DNA from: Symsagittifera roscoffensis
Lineage: Eukaryota; Xenacoelomorpha; Acoela; Convolutidae
Length of the DNA stretch: 64,000 nucleotides
Assembly: GCF_963678635.1 (NCBI RefSeq)
Contig: NC_087070.1
Coordinates: 35,033,109-35,097,108, forward strand
Direction of reading: 5' to 3'
Below the pieces are notes generated by a model. That model was not told the origin of the DNA, ran no database searches, and saw only the letters and a program-made list of their open reading frames with translations. The position numbers and the translations under genes are program-made. Of the stretch, positions 21,040 through 32,262 are shown in pieces. Position 1 is the first letter of the stretch. Every line of letters starts with the position of its first letter.

Positions 21040-23418
21040 ATGTCCGATGTCTTTGCTGATGAAGCAACGACTAAAGGTCAGGCTGATCTTTCAGTGAGCG
21101 GAATGAAACTAAGAAGCGAGAAGAACCTCGATGGCAATCAGGGGCAAAGTAGTGAGACCGAATGGGCGCGCGAGACGCTTATGGACCCCTTCGAGGAAGG
21201 GGAGCAAACGCTGATCCGACCCGACTACCACCATCACGCGGACCTGGAAGAGCCAGGCGAGGACTTTGAACGGGAGGAAGTTGAAAGAACGGAGGAGGCC
21301 ACAGAGCGTTCCGAGGCCGAACCGCGAGAAGATATTGTTCAAGGGAATATCCAAGACAGAGACTAAGGTTAACTGGTGGAAACAAGAGCAATCATCTCTA
21401 GTCAAGCAGAACAAGAATGCGATGATGTCAAGTATCAGTCCGAGCGAAGAACAAACCAGTTCGCAAGCCAGGAAGAGCTGGAAGTCTTTGTACGATGAGC
21501 GCATGGCGTCACTACAAACAGAAGGTCTAGCTTCCAGTTATGAACATCCGGAGATAGCCCATCCTGATGTGGATTTCACGCCGTGCCCAAGGAATGACAT
21601 GAGCAGGAAGGCGTAGTCCACCTCGCCGACCAGGCACATGCCTGATGGGATAACCGTAGGAGCATCCTCGACGTTCGACAGGTTGATGATGTCGATGGGC
21701 AAGCAAAAGGGCGGCGCGTCATCGAGTACCAGGCTGCAACCGCAGTTGACCTCATTTTCTCTGGGTCTAACCCCGGCATCGGGGGCGGCTGGCGATATAA
21801 GTGACATGTTTGCTGGCGTAATGACAGGCCTGGAAGAACTGCGACGGGACATGACTAAGAGAATAGATCGAGTCGAGGAGAATGCTCATCAGGGTCAAGA
21901 GAAACTGCGAGATGAACTGACGCACGTGAAGTCGCAGGCGAGAGTCGATCAGGCTCAATTGATTCGCAACACCGATCAATGCCTGGCGGAGAGCTTGGCT
22001 CAGGCAAACAAGGAGTCAGAGGAAAGAGAGGTCAGGATGACAAGAGAGACCGAGCGATTATTGAACGATCACGACAATACCTATGCTCATTCGATGACTA
22101 GCCTGAAGAAAAGGTTAGATGCCAAATCTGACCCGATGATGCGGAAGCTTGACGAGATCTTGAACGGGAGCAATCGGTAGGAGCGTTCCGCCCCAAGGGA
22201 GCGCTCACGCCAGGCAAATGATGGAGATGGAGCACGCAGCTATGCCGGGGCCCAGCAAAGTTCGAGATTGAATTACGAATCTAAGCACAGGGAGCGGCAC
22301 AGGGCAGCCCCATCGAGGCCAGGTTGGACAAACCCGGTCCCGCCGGAGGCGGATGCCACCCCGGAGACAAGATTGCCCACTGTGCCACAAGTCAGATCAG
22401 TGCCAGATCTGACTACGGTATCGCTAGACACGACAATGTATGCTTCGATGTTTGAGCGTCTGAATATATCTCTCGAAACATTCATCGCCAAGCTCTCGAA
22501 GTCAACCGAGAGAAGAGAGAGGCCGAGAAGGACACTGAAAAAGCCGAAATCATACAAAGACGAGTCGGATAGTTGCATCGGTACTTGGATAGAAGTGATG
22601 AAGTTGCACTTTGAAGAAGAGAATCTCTCAAAGAAACAGGAATGCAGCGCACTGACAAGCAACCTGGAGGGTACCGCCCTAAATTGTGTGATGGCGAAAA
22701 GGGCCAATGAGCGAGACAGCGCTCGCAAGATATTCGACATCCTGCTGAACCGTTTCGGCTCTGGAGAACAAGGGCATCAGATTATGGTGAAGTTCGAAAA
22801 GAGGCGTTAAGGAGATGACGAATCCATAGACAAGTTTTTGGACGACCTTGAATTACTCAGAAGGAGAAGCAATCCCGATGAGAGAATATCGGAGCGGAAC
22901 TTGTCGATTGCCTCGAAGTTCATGGATGAAATAAAAAGTGACGAGCTGAAAACCAAGCTAGCCACACACTTCACCCTGTCGCTTCACCAGGTACCCACGC
23001 CCGATGATTTGCGTATGAAGTCGCGTGAGTACTTGCTCATAAAACCGAGGGCGCAAAACCGTTACAGCAATTATGGCAACTACGGCGGAAGAAACACTGG
23101 CGCGAACTCCAGTTGGTACAGACCTCGTGACGACATGGATAAGAGGGGTCATGTGCAAATTGTGGCTCGATGGCGGACGCAAAACATCCCCGTCATGAAG
23201 AGGCGCTTTCAGGCGTCAAAGCCAGTCGAGCACGTCTGATGAACGAGGCTGAGTCTCGGAGAAAAGAAACGACACCAAGCACCTTTACGACTAAGAAGGT
23301 GAAGACCTTGCCTAATGAGGTGGTAGCCTCAAGCCTGAAGGCAGAGTCGGCCGGCCCGCTCAAGGTGGATTATGGCTTGGCGGCGAGGACAGCGTTACAG
23401 AATTCCAACAGGAGCTAG
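21040..23418 (+). pseudogene. gag: gag region, Ty3-type (right copy, fossil)
   Basis: The first frame begins at 21040 (MSDVFADEATTKG) and is highly acidic. A helical region follows (21638-22180), then a capsid-like part (22268-22810) with SLETFIAKLSKSTERRERPR and CIGTWIEVMKLHFEEE, and an Asn/Arg/Tyr-rich part (about 22838-23239). The C-terminal frame to 23418 is Lys/Ser/Thr-rich. The start was chosen because this ATG opens the longest frame after the leader and is kept in both copies. The region is broken. Confidence 0.8.
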
Positions 23419-23469
23419 CCACGAAGGAAGTTGAGCAATGGGTAAGGTCGGAACTTGAAAGCACGGATC

Positions 23470-25319
23470 TTTGGGAAAAATTTGACATTCTGGGGAAAAC
23501 AACGAAAGAAGAAGACAAGCAGGAAACCAGAAAGCCCAGAAAGCTAAATAATATATCGGGTAAAATCTTTGGCTTGACGAAAGAAGGAACGAAAATAATG
23601 TCCATATTTTCGGTCGCAGGACACCAGGTGGTCAAGAACTTGAGTGAACCGTCAGAGATCACGCTGGTACACCTGGACGTTTATGCGGACTACCTGAGGG
23701 AGAAGGATCCCAAGTTGGACTCCAGGGCAGTGCGAGCGCTGCTCACGACAGGAGGTCCAAGGCTAATGAGAGTGGATGGACATTACATCGAAGTCCATAT
23801 CCCATATCCGATTCTGATGAATGTGGACGGCATTATTATCTACACGAAGGCTCACGTGATATATGCGAGTGATCAGATAGGCCGAATATACATTGGCCAA
23901 GAAGAGCTGAAGGTGCGACGAATCGGGCACAATGCCATGCTTGAACAAGATGCTGTCCACATGACTTTTGACATTCTGGGGAAAACAACGAAAGAAGAAG
24001 ACAAGCAGGAAACCAGAAAGCCCAGAAAGCTAAATAATATATCGGGTAAAATCTTTGGCTTGACGAAAGAAGGAACGAAAATAATGTCCATATTTTCGGT
24101 CGCAGGACACCAGGTGGTCAAGAACTTGAGTGAACCGTCAGAGATCACGCTGGTACACCTGGACGTTTATGCGGACTACCTGAGGGAGAAGGATCCCAAG
24201 TTGGACTCCAGGGCAGTGCGAGCGCTGCTCATGACAGGAGGTCCAAGGCTAATGAGAGCTGATGGACATTACATCGAAGTCCATGTCCCATATCCGATTC
24301 TGATGAATGTGGACGGCATTATTATCTACACGAAGGCTCACGTGATATATGCGAGCGATCAGATAGGCCGGATATACATTGGCCAAGAAGAGCTGAAGGT
24401 GCGACGAATCGGGCACAATGCCATGCTTGAACAAGATGCGGTTGCGAAGCTAGATGTGCAGGGCAGACAACTTTCAGTAAAAGGACTGTTAGACACGGGT
24501 GCAGTGGTCAGCGTCATGCCAGTCAGCACCTGGACTGATATGGGCTTTGACAGGTTGGATCTTATACCAACAAACATCAGACTGGTAGCTGCCAATCAGG
24601 GAGCAATCTATGTGACAGGGCGGACCCCGATTATATCACTGCAGCTTGGAGGAAGACATATTTGGATGAGCTTCCTGGTAGTGGAAAATTTGGACGAATC
24701 CGACCAATTCATCCTGGGGAGGGACTTCGTACGCAACTTTGATGTCACGATCGACCTCAACGACCGGTTGATTAGGATCAAAGATCCTGAGAGGAAGTAT
24801 GAAAAGAAAGCTCTTAATAAGATCTTAATTAACCAGCCTAAGTTGCCGATTTTTCTGGATCGAAAAGTTAAATTGAAACCAAACCCAGCCGTGGTAGCGA
24901 AGTTTAGGCTGTGGAATCTAAATGAACTCAGTAATGACAGACAGGTGTGTCTGGTACCAAATCCAAACAGTAAGAGCTCGGCTATTTTAGGAAGAAGTTT
25001 CTCACTCACTCAGAGCAGACTGTGTGCGAGTGTGTTGTTGAACACAGAAGCAACCTCAGTGACAATACAGAGGGGAAAGAAACTTGGCTACGCATTGCCT
25101 CTGAACACTGACTTTCAGACTGTGGAGAACTTGAAAAAGTTTGATGTAACTAGATGTCCCTCGCACGCGAACCAGGAATGTATACTGAAGAGAATAAATG
25201 AATTGAAATCTTCTAAGAAATTGTTTTCAATGAAGTCGGAGACAGATGATGGGTTGTCTAGTTGTTCGAATTTTCCCGAGAGATCGACAGAAACAGAGTT
25301 TCTGTCCTGGCCGAGATAG
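23470..25319 (+). pseudogene. pol: Protease region with 486-bp internal tandem duplication (right copy, fossil)
   Basis: GACATTCTGGGGAAAACAAC occurs at 23484 and 23970, exactly 486 bases apart, and the duplication runs in frame between them (copies about 23470-23955 and 23956-24441). The aspartic protease follows the second copy: VKGLLDTGAVVSVMPVSTW and FILGRDFVRNFDVTIDL. The remainder to 25319 is a conserved linker toward RT. It is the mirror of 7838-5997. Confidence 0.88.
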
Positions 25320-25449
25320 AACATCTGAAGGGTAAAATATCGGACAAAGAGCGGTTCTAAATCGGAATGCAGACGTTTTTTCGAAGCATAAGGTCGACAT
25401 AGAATGCTGCAATTTTGTAGAACACGAGATTGAGATAGAAGAGGGCTCA

Positions 25450-26504
25450 GTGCCTCATAGGGAAGGGGCGAAGAGAATGACCCCACGCAAGTCGGAAGCG
25501 TGCAGGAAAGAAATCGAGATGTTAATGGAGTACGACATGATCGAGCCGTCGAAGTCCCCGTGGGGTTGTGGCGTGGTAATTACCACGAAAAAAGGTGGGC
25601 AACTCAGGTTTTGTTGTGATTTCCGTTACTTGAACGCAGTGACGATAAAGGACGCATACCGGATTCCCCGCATCGACGAGAGCCTTTCCAAGCTGGGGGA
25701 AGCGAAGTTCTTCACGACGTTAGATTTGGGCTCTGCGTTCTGGCAAGTGCCACTCAGAAAGCAAGATCGTGAGAAAACGGGCTTCGCATGCTAGCTGGGA
25801 TTGTTCCAGTGGAAGAGGATGCCGTTCGGATTGTGCAACGCGACGGCCACATTCCAGAGAGTGATGGCCCAGGCAATCACGATTGTAACAAAGAAATACG
25901 GTAACCTCATCATGTGTTATGTTGATGATGTCATGATTGCAACGCCAACCCTAGAGAATCATATAGAGAGATTGAATGAGGTTCTTACTTGCATGAAGCA
26001 GGCGGGCCTGAAGTGTAAACCCTCAAAGTGTGAAATCCTCAGAGACTCCATAAAATATCTGGGCCGCCTGGTGGATAAGCATGGAGTAAGACCGGATCCC
26101 GAAGCAGTCGAAGCGGTCTTGACCTGGAAGGCACCTAAGACAGATACACAACTGATGAGTTTTTTGGGGTTTGCTAACTATTATCGGGAGTTCGTCAAGG
26201 AAAACGCCGATAAGATATACCCCGTGCAGCAGTTGATGAGAAATAAGGGCAAAAAATTCACTTGGACTGATGAGGCACAAGTTTCATTTGAAAACATTAA
26301 ACGTGAACTTTGCGAGGCACCGGTCCTCGGCATGCCAACAGAGAAGATGTTCGTGTTAGACACAGATGCACCAGTAGTTGCGATATCAGGCATACTTCAC
26401 CAGGAGCAAGAGTGGAACGGGAGAACGGTTCTCCGTCCAATAGCCTATGGAAGTAAGGTCCTGAGCGATACTGAGATGAAGTACGGCGCACCAAAAGCGG
26501 AAAT
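25450..26504 (+). pseudogene. pol: Reverse transcriptase and start of RNase H, Ty3-type (right copy, fossil)
   Basis: RT motifs match the left copy: FCCDFRYLNAVTIKDAYRIP, FTTLDLGSAFWQVPL, MPFGLCNATATFQRV and YVDDVMIATP, then FLGFANYYREFV and the RNase H start MFVLDTDAPVVAISGILHQE and PIAYGSKVLS. Similarity to the left arm ends at 26504 within RNase H. The open frame runs on to 26577, but the last 24 codons come from the unrelated sequence beyond the breakpoint. Confidence 0.9.
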
Positions 26505-27134
26505 GGAATTCGTAATCCAAGTCGTTCCAACAAACCGTAAATGGAAGTCGTTCCAACAAATCGTAACATCATTTTAGCGAAAAAGCAAATGTCTTTTGAA
26601 AACCTTTGTATCAATTTCCGCAAAAAAAACAGTTAATATTCCTTCGAGTGGCTCCCCATGGGATTCTTAGCCACAGTGTACAGCCATGATGCCAGAGTTG
26701 AACTGAAACAGGGGAGCAATCTCATGCGTCTCAAAATGCGTTTCAGTTTTATAGGTATTTGAATACCAGGCAAGCGGTCTCGAATAACTCTAGCCTTCTG
26801 CCGTTATCAATGGCGTGGACATTTTCCTTTGTAGGTGATAGAATTCGTCGATTTTTCATGATAATCTCTTCAATCCATTGTAGTGCTAGCATGAAGCTTG
26901 CACAAAATCTCGTGACATTCTGAAGATCTGGCGACCCAACAGACGTGATTTCCTCATTGTCCCAGAAAAAGCACAAGTTGCTCTTTGCAGGTTATCAAAA
27001 TATCTGAGCCGTGCAGTGATAGGGATTGTCCCCGTGTATCAAAATGATGCTTTTGAAGCTTCTGATGTTCCGTTCGCCAGATATTAATTTAAATTCAATC
27101 GTTTTAGATCTGCTTCGAGGAACATGAGCATGAG
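26505..27134. other. Unique sequence between the inverted duplication and the tandem array
   Basis: Just past the breakpoint, GTCGTTCCAACAAA occurs twice 29 bases apart (about 26519-26570). A minus-strand frame at 26749-26976 (75 aa, with ASFMLALQWIEEIIMKNRRI and DNGRRLELFETACLVFKYL) has protein-like composition and lies on the same strand as the ORFs of the array. It could be the 3' continuation of the same unknown gene, but no splice link was established. Confidence 0.4.
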
Positions 27135-27190
27135 AATACTATGAATTCAACGATGGCAGGAGGATTGCTTCTAAATTACTAAAAGTCACT

Positions 27191-27683
27191 TTAAGTTTGG
27201 TGCATTTGTCTGCAGTTGTGACAGAAAAACAGGAAATTTTCTTTGCAAGAATTAGTTTCATCCACCGCTGTGGCATCCTTGAGTACCTTTCCGCTAAAAC
27301 TATGCGACTCGAAATCGCTTGTATTTTCCTTTTGCAACTCAAAAGCAATCCACACCAGATTTGACTGAATTATTTCAACTTCGTACCGGACCTTGCTCCC
27401 CACATTTTTGTCAACCGATTGTTCGAGTGACATGATATTTGCGTTTCAGAACTTGCGCCAGACGCTTGCGTTTCAGAACTGAGAATGCTTTGTCAATCAG
27501 GATTTGCGTGATCGACATTTCCACCACCACCATATGCACGGAATAGCTGCTCTCGCAGAGTTTTGCCATGATCAATCCCACCAACGAATTCGCATCGGTT
27601 GGCAATCCGTATGCTTGACTTATTGGGAATGCCGTTTTCGCCTCTAGATCTACGTGCCATCCCTTGATATTTTTTTTGTTCAT
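27191..27683 (-). CDS. Unknown coding-like ORF pair, tandem unit 1
   Basis: Two overlapping minus-strand frames occur: 90 aa (27683-27411; contains GWHVDLEAKTAFPISQAYGL and MAKLCESSYSVHMVVVEMSI) and 80 aa (27433-27191; contains VRYEVEIIQSNLVWIAFELQ and ends near FFCHNCRQMHQT). Both look protein-like in composition and both are kept in every unit, which favours past or present coding. No family is recognised. They may be exons of one duplicated gene or remnants of a repetitive gene. Upstream of the 90-aa frame a run of eight A residues (on the minus strand) puts a CxxC-containing extension out of frame. Confidence 0.4.
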
Positions 27684-28191
27684 TTACAAGGCACTGGGCC
27701 ATCTTTCCACACTGATCGCAGTGATCAATTGGTGTATAGATTCAAACAGATCAAGTGACTTTAAGCTACTCCGTGAAAAGAAACCAAGTGATTTGTCTGA
27801 AACTACAGTAGTGCTGACGTAGCAGTCCGCTAGTAGTTACATTACTTTGTCCTTCTCTGCTGTGATGTCATAGAACCACACAACAACGCCTTCTTTCTGA
27901 AACGATTGAATTCGCACTCAACACATTCAGTCACTTTAATGTGTTTCCCATGTCACATCAAAATCTAGACAAATTCCTGGATCCAGTTTTTTTGCTCGTG
28001 TTTCAAATATTCGTTCTTATACTTTGCAGTTGTTTGATGAGATAGCATCAGTTTGTGGACCACATTCAGTTTCCCAAGGTCTTTTTACCGTCAATAAAAA
28101 ATTGCAATTATAGTAATACCAAAAAGAAAACTTATAATACTATGAATTCAACGATGGCAGGAGGATTGCTTCTAAATTACTAAAAGTCACT

Positions 28192-28684
28192 TTAAGTTTG
28201 GTGCATTTGTCTGCAGTTGTGACAGAAAAATAGGAAATTTTCTTTGCAAGAATTAGTTTCATCCACCGCTGTGGCATCCTTGAGTACCTTTCCGCTAAAA
28301 CTATGCGACTCTAAATCGCTTGTATTTTCCTTTTGCAACTCAAAAGCAATCCACACCAGATTTGACTGAATTATTTCAACTTCGTACCGGACCTTGCTCC
28401 CCACATTTTTGTCAACCGATTGTTCGAGTGACATGATATTTGCGTTTCAGAACTTGCGCCAGACGCTTGCGTTTCAGAACTGAGAATGCTTTGTCAATCA
28501 GGATTTGCGAGATCGACATTTCCACCACCACCATATGCACGGAATAGCTGCTCTCGCAGAGTTTTGCCATGATCAATCCCACCAACGAATTCGCATCGGT
28601 TGGCAATCCGTATGCTTGACTTATTGGGAATGCCGTTTTCGCCTCTAGATCTACGTGCCATCCCTTGACATTTTTTTTGTTCAT
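28192..28684 (-). CDS. Unknown coding-like ORF pair, tandem unit 2
   Basis: This has the same arrangement as in unit 1: 90 aa (28684-28412) and 80 aa (28434-28192). Both predicted products are identical to those of unit 5, residue for residue, while differing from the neighbouring units. No function is assigned. Confidence 0.4.
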
Positions 28685-29192
28685 TTACAAGGCACTGGGC
28701 CATCTTTCCACACTGATCGCAGTGATCAATTGGTGTATAGATTCAAACAGATCAAGTGACTTTAAGCTACTCCGTGAAAAGAAACCAAGTGATTTGGCTG
28801 AAACTACAGTAGTGCTGACGTAGCAGTCCGCTAGTAGTTACATCACTTTGTCCTTCTCTGCTGTGATGTCATAGAACCACACAACAACGCCTTCTTTCTG
28901 AAACGATTGAATTCGCACTCAACACATTCAGTCACTTTAATGTGTTTCCCATGTCACCTCAAAATCTAGACAAATTCCTGGATCCAGCTTTTTTGCTCGT
29001 GTTTCAAATATTCGTTCTTATACTTTGCAGTTGTTTGATGAGATAGCATCAGTTTGTGGACCACATTCAGTTTCCCAAGATCTTTTTACCGTCAATAAAA
29101 AATTGCAATTATAGTAATACCAAAAAGAAAACTTATAATACTATGAATTCAACGATGGCAGGAGGATTGCTTCTAAATTACTAAAAGTCACT

Positions 29193-29685
29193 TTAAGTTT
29201 GGTGCATTTGTCTGCAGTTGTGACAGAAAAACAGGAAATTTTCTTTGCAAGAATTAGTTTCATCCACCGCTGTGGTATCCTTGAGTACCTTTCCGCTAAA
29301 ACTATGCGACTCGAAATCGCGTGTATTTTCCTTTTGCAACTCAAAAGTTATCCACACCAGATTTGACTGAATTATTTCAACTTCGTACCGGGCCTTGCTC
29401 CCCACATTTTTGTCAACCGATTGTTCGAGTGACATGACATTTGCGTTTCGGAACTTGCGCCAGACGCTTGCGTTTCAGAACTGAGAATGCTTTGTCAATC
29501 AGGATTTGCGTGATCGACATTTCCACCACCACCATATGCACGGAATAGCTGCTCTCGCAGAGTTTTGCCATGATCAATCCCACCAACGAATTCACATCGG
29601 TTGACAATCCGTATGCTTCACTTATTGGGAACGCCATTTTCGCCTCTAGATCTACGTGCCATCCCTTGATATTTTTTTGGTTCAT
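29193..29685 (-). CDS. Unknown coding-like ORF pair, tandem unit 3
   Basis: It carries 90 aa (29685-29413) and 80 aa (29435-29193). It differs from units 1, 2 and 5 at several residues (EAYGLSTDVNSLVG in place of QAYGLPTDANSLVG) and shares these with unit 4. The frames stay open in spite of these changes, a weak sign of constraint or of recent common origin. Confidence 0.4.
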
Positions 29686-30199
29686 TTACAAGGCCCTGGG
29701 CCATCTTTCCACACTGATCGCAGTGAACGTGAACAATTGGTGTATAGATTCAAACAGATCAAGTGACTTTAAGCTACTCCGTGAAAAGAAACCAAGTGAT
29801 TTGGCTAAAACTACAGTAGTGCTGACGTAGCAGTCCGCTAGTAGTTACATCACCTTGTCCTTCTCTGCTGTGATGTCATAGAACCACACAACTACGCCTT
29901 CTTTCTGAAACGATTGAATTCGCACTCAACACTTTCAGTCACTTTAATGTCCTTCCCATGTCACCTCAAAATCTAGACAAATTCCTGGATCCAGCTTTTT
30001 TGCTCGTGTTTCAAATATTCGTTCTGATACTTTGCAGTTGTTTGATGAGATAGCATCAGTTTGTGGACCACATTTAGTTTCCCAAGATCTTTTTACCGTC
30101 AATAAAAAATTGCAATTATAGTAATATCAAAAAGAAAACTTATAATACTATGAATTCAACGATGGCAGGAGGATTGCTTCTAAATTACTAAAAGTCACT

Positions 30200-30710
30200 T
30201 TAAGTTTGGTGCATTTGTCTGCAGTGGTGACAGAAAAACAGGAAATTATCTTTGCAAGAATTAGTTTCATCCACCGCTGTGGTATCCTTGAGTACCTTTC
30301 CGCTAAAACTATGCGACTCGAAATCGCGTGTATTTTCCTTTTGCAACTCAAAAGTTATCCACACCAGATTTGACTGAATTATTTCAACTTCGTACCGGGC
30401 CTTGCTCCCCACATTTTTGTCAACCGATTGATCGAGTGACATGACATTTGCGTTTCAGAACTTGCGCCAGACGCTTGCGTTTCAGAACTGAGAATGCTTT
30501 GTCAACCAGGATTTGCGTGATCGACATTTCCACCAACACCATATGCACGGAATAGCTGCTCTCGCAGAGTTTTGCCATGATCAATCCCACCAACGAATTC
30601 ACATCGGTTGACAATCCGTATGCTTCACTTATTGGGAACGCCATTTTCGTCTCTAGAACTACGTGCCATCCCTTGATATTTTTTGGTTCATTTACAAGGC
30701 CCTGGGCCAT
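30200..30710 (-). CDS. Unknown coding-like ORF pair, tandem unit 4, with longer N-terminal frame
   Basis: Here the upstream homopolymer is shorter (six T on the plus strand instead of seven or eight), so the MAQGLVNEPKNIKGWHV reading is continuous and the first ORF is 96 aa (30710-30420). Before its ATG the same frame reads HCDQCGKM, a possible CxxC zinc-binding turn. The second ORF (30442-30200, 80 aa) is similar to the others. Unit 4 may be closest to the ancestral frame. Function is unknown. Confidence 0.42.
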
Positions 30711-31199
30711 CTTTCCACACTGATCGCAGTGAACAATTGGTGGATAGATTCAAACAGATCAAGTGACTTTAAGCTACTCCGTGAAAAGAAACCAAGTGAT
30801 TTGGCTAAAACTACAGTAGTGCTGACGTAGCAGTCCGCTAGTAGTTACATCACCTTGTCCTTCTCTGCTGTGATGTCATAGAACCACACAACTACGCCTT
30901 CTTTCTGAAACGATTGAATTCGCACTCAACACCTTCAGTAACTTTAATGTCCTTCCCATGTCACCTCAAAATCTAGACAAATTACTGGATCCAGCTTTTT
31001 TGCTCGTGTTTCAAATATTCGTTCTGATACTTTGCAGTTGTTTGATGAGATAGCATCAGTTTGTGGACCACATTCAGTTTCCCAAGATCTTTTTACCGTC
31101 AATAAAAAATTGCAATTATAGTAATACCAAAAAGAAAACTTATAATACTATGAATTCAACGATGGCAGGAGGATTGCTTCTAAATTACTAAAAGTCACT

Positions 31200-31692
31200 T
31201 TAAGTTTGGTGCATTTGTCTGCAGTTGTGACAGAAAAATAGGAAATTTTCTTTGCAAGAATTAGTTTCATCCACCGCTGTGGCATCCTTGAGTACCTTTC
31301 CGCTAAAACTATGCGACTCTAAATCGCTTGTATTTTCCTTTTGCAACTCAAAAGCAATCCACACCAGATTTGACTGAATTATTTCAACTTCGTACCGGAC
31401 CTTGCTCCCCACATTTTTGTCAACCGATTGTTCGAGTGACATGATATTTGCGTTTCAGAACTTGCGCCAGACGCTTGCGTTTCAGAACTGAGAATGCTTT
31501 GTCAATCAGGATTTGCGAGATCGACATTTCCACCACCACCATATGCACGGAATAGCTGCTCTCGCAGAGTTTTGCCATGATCAATCCCACCAACGAATTC
31601 GCATCGGTTGGCAATCCGTATGCTTGACTTATTGGGAATGCCGTTTTCGCCTCTAGATCTACGTGCCATCCCTTGACATTTTTTTTGTTCAT
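31200..31692 (-). CDS. Unknown coding-like ORF pair, tandem unit 5
   Basis: It carries 90 aa (31692-31420) and 80 aa (31442-31200), identical in predicted sequence to the pair in unit 2, 3 kb away. The gene would be read from the right, so this is the first full unit in the minus-strand direction. Confidence 0.4.
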
Positions 31693-32262
31693 TTACAAGG
31701 CACTGGGCCATCTTTCCACACTGATCGCAGTGATCAATTGGTGTATAGATTCAAACAGATCAAGTGACTTTAAGCTACTCCGTGAAAAGAAACCAAGTGA
31801 TTTGGCTGAAACTACAGTAGTGCTGACGTAGCAGTCCGCTAGTAGTTACATCACTTTGTCCTTCTCTGCTGTGATGTCATAGAACCACACAACAACGCCT
31901 TCTTTCTGAAACGATTGAATTCGCACTCAACACATTCAGTCACTTTAATGTGTTTCCCATGTCACCTCAAAATCTAGACAAATTCCTGGATCCAGCTTTT
32001 TTGCTCGTGTTTCAAATATTCGTTCTTATACTTTGCAGTTGTTTGATGAGATAGCATCAGTTTGTGGACCACATTCAGTTTCCCAAGATCTTTTTACCGT
32101 CAATAAAAAATTGCAATTATAGTAATACCAAAAAGAAAACTTATAATACTATGAATTCAACGATGGCAGGAGGATTGCTTCTAAATTACTAAAAGTCACT
32201 TTAAGTTTGGTGCATTTGTCTGAAGTTGTGACAGAAAAACAGGAAGTTTTCTTGGCAAGAAT

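Larger units (their letters stand above)
4824..26504. repeat. Large head-to-head inverted duplication (arms 4824-15605 and about 16105-26504)
   Basis: Left-arm positions and right-arm positions sum to a nearly constant value: 31380 near the centre (for example 14461 with 16919), 31316 at the gag and protease regions (9700 with 21616; 5997 with 25319) and about 31328 at the outer end (4824 with 26504). The arms carry the RT element tail, the same junction, the same leader and the same Ty3-type gag-to-RNase H block. By eye they are nearly identical, with scattered substitutions and small length differences totalling about 64 bp, mostly in the leader. Outside 4824 and 26504 the similarity stops abruptly. 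Confidence 0.93.
21040..26504 (+). mobile_element. Ty3/gypsy-type LTR retroelement, right copy, cut off in RNase H (fossil)
   Basis: Plus-strand gag (21040-23418), protease region with the 486-bp tandem duplication (about 23470-25319) and RT/RNase H (25450-26504) match the left copy in order and nearly in sequence. The element stops at 26504, at the point matching 4824 on the left, and unrelated sequence follows. Integrase, the macro-domain ORF and the 3' LTR are absent here. It is broken, with several breaks. It arose by duplication of the locus and not by a separate insertion, because its flanking RT-element junction is shared too. Confidence 0.9.
27135..32262. repeat. Tandem array of a 1.0-kb unit, five full copies plus a partial sixth
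   Basis: AATACTATGAATTCAACGAT starts units at 27135, 28136, 29137, 30144, 31144 and 32145, giving periods of 1001, 1001, 1007, 1000 and 1001. The sixth copy stops after about 118 bases. Units 2 and 5 appear identical at every position I compared. Units 3 and 4 share their own set of variants (for example CGCGTGTATTTTCC and ATTCACATCGGTTGAC). Unit 1 is closest to units 2 and 5. Each unit carries two overlapping minus-strand ORFs. The order A-B-C-C-B suggests unequal exchange or gene conversion. Confidence 0.95.

Noticed and set aside
27135-32262. CRISPR-like or centromeric array
   Set aside because: The unit is 1 kb with coding-like frames and no repeat-spacer pattern; only about five units are present, so there is no support for a centromeric satellite.
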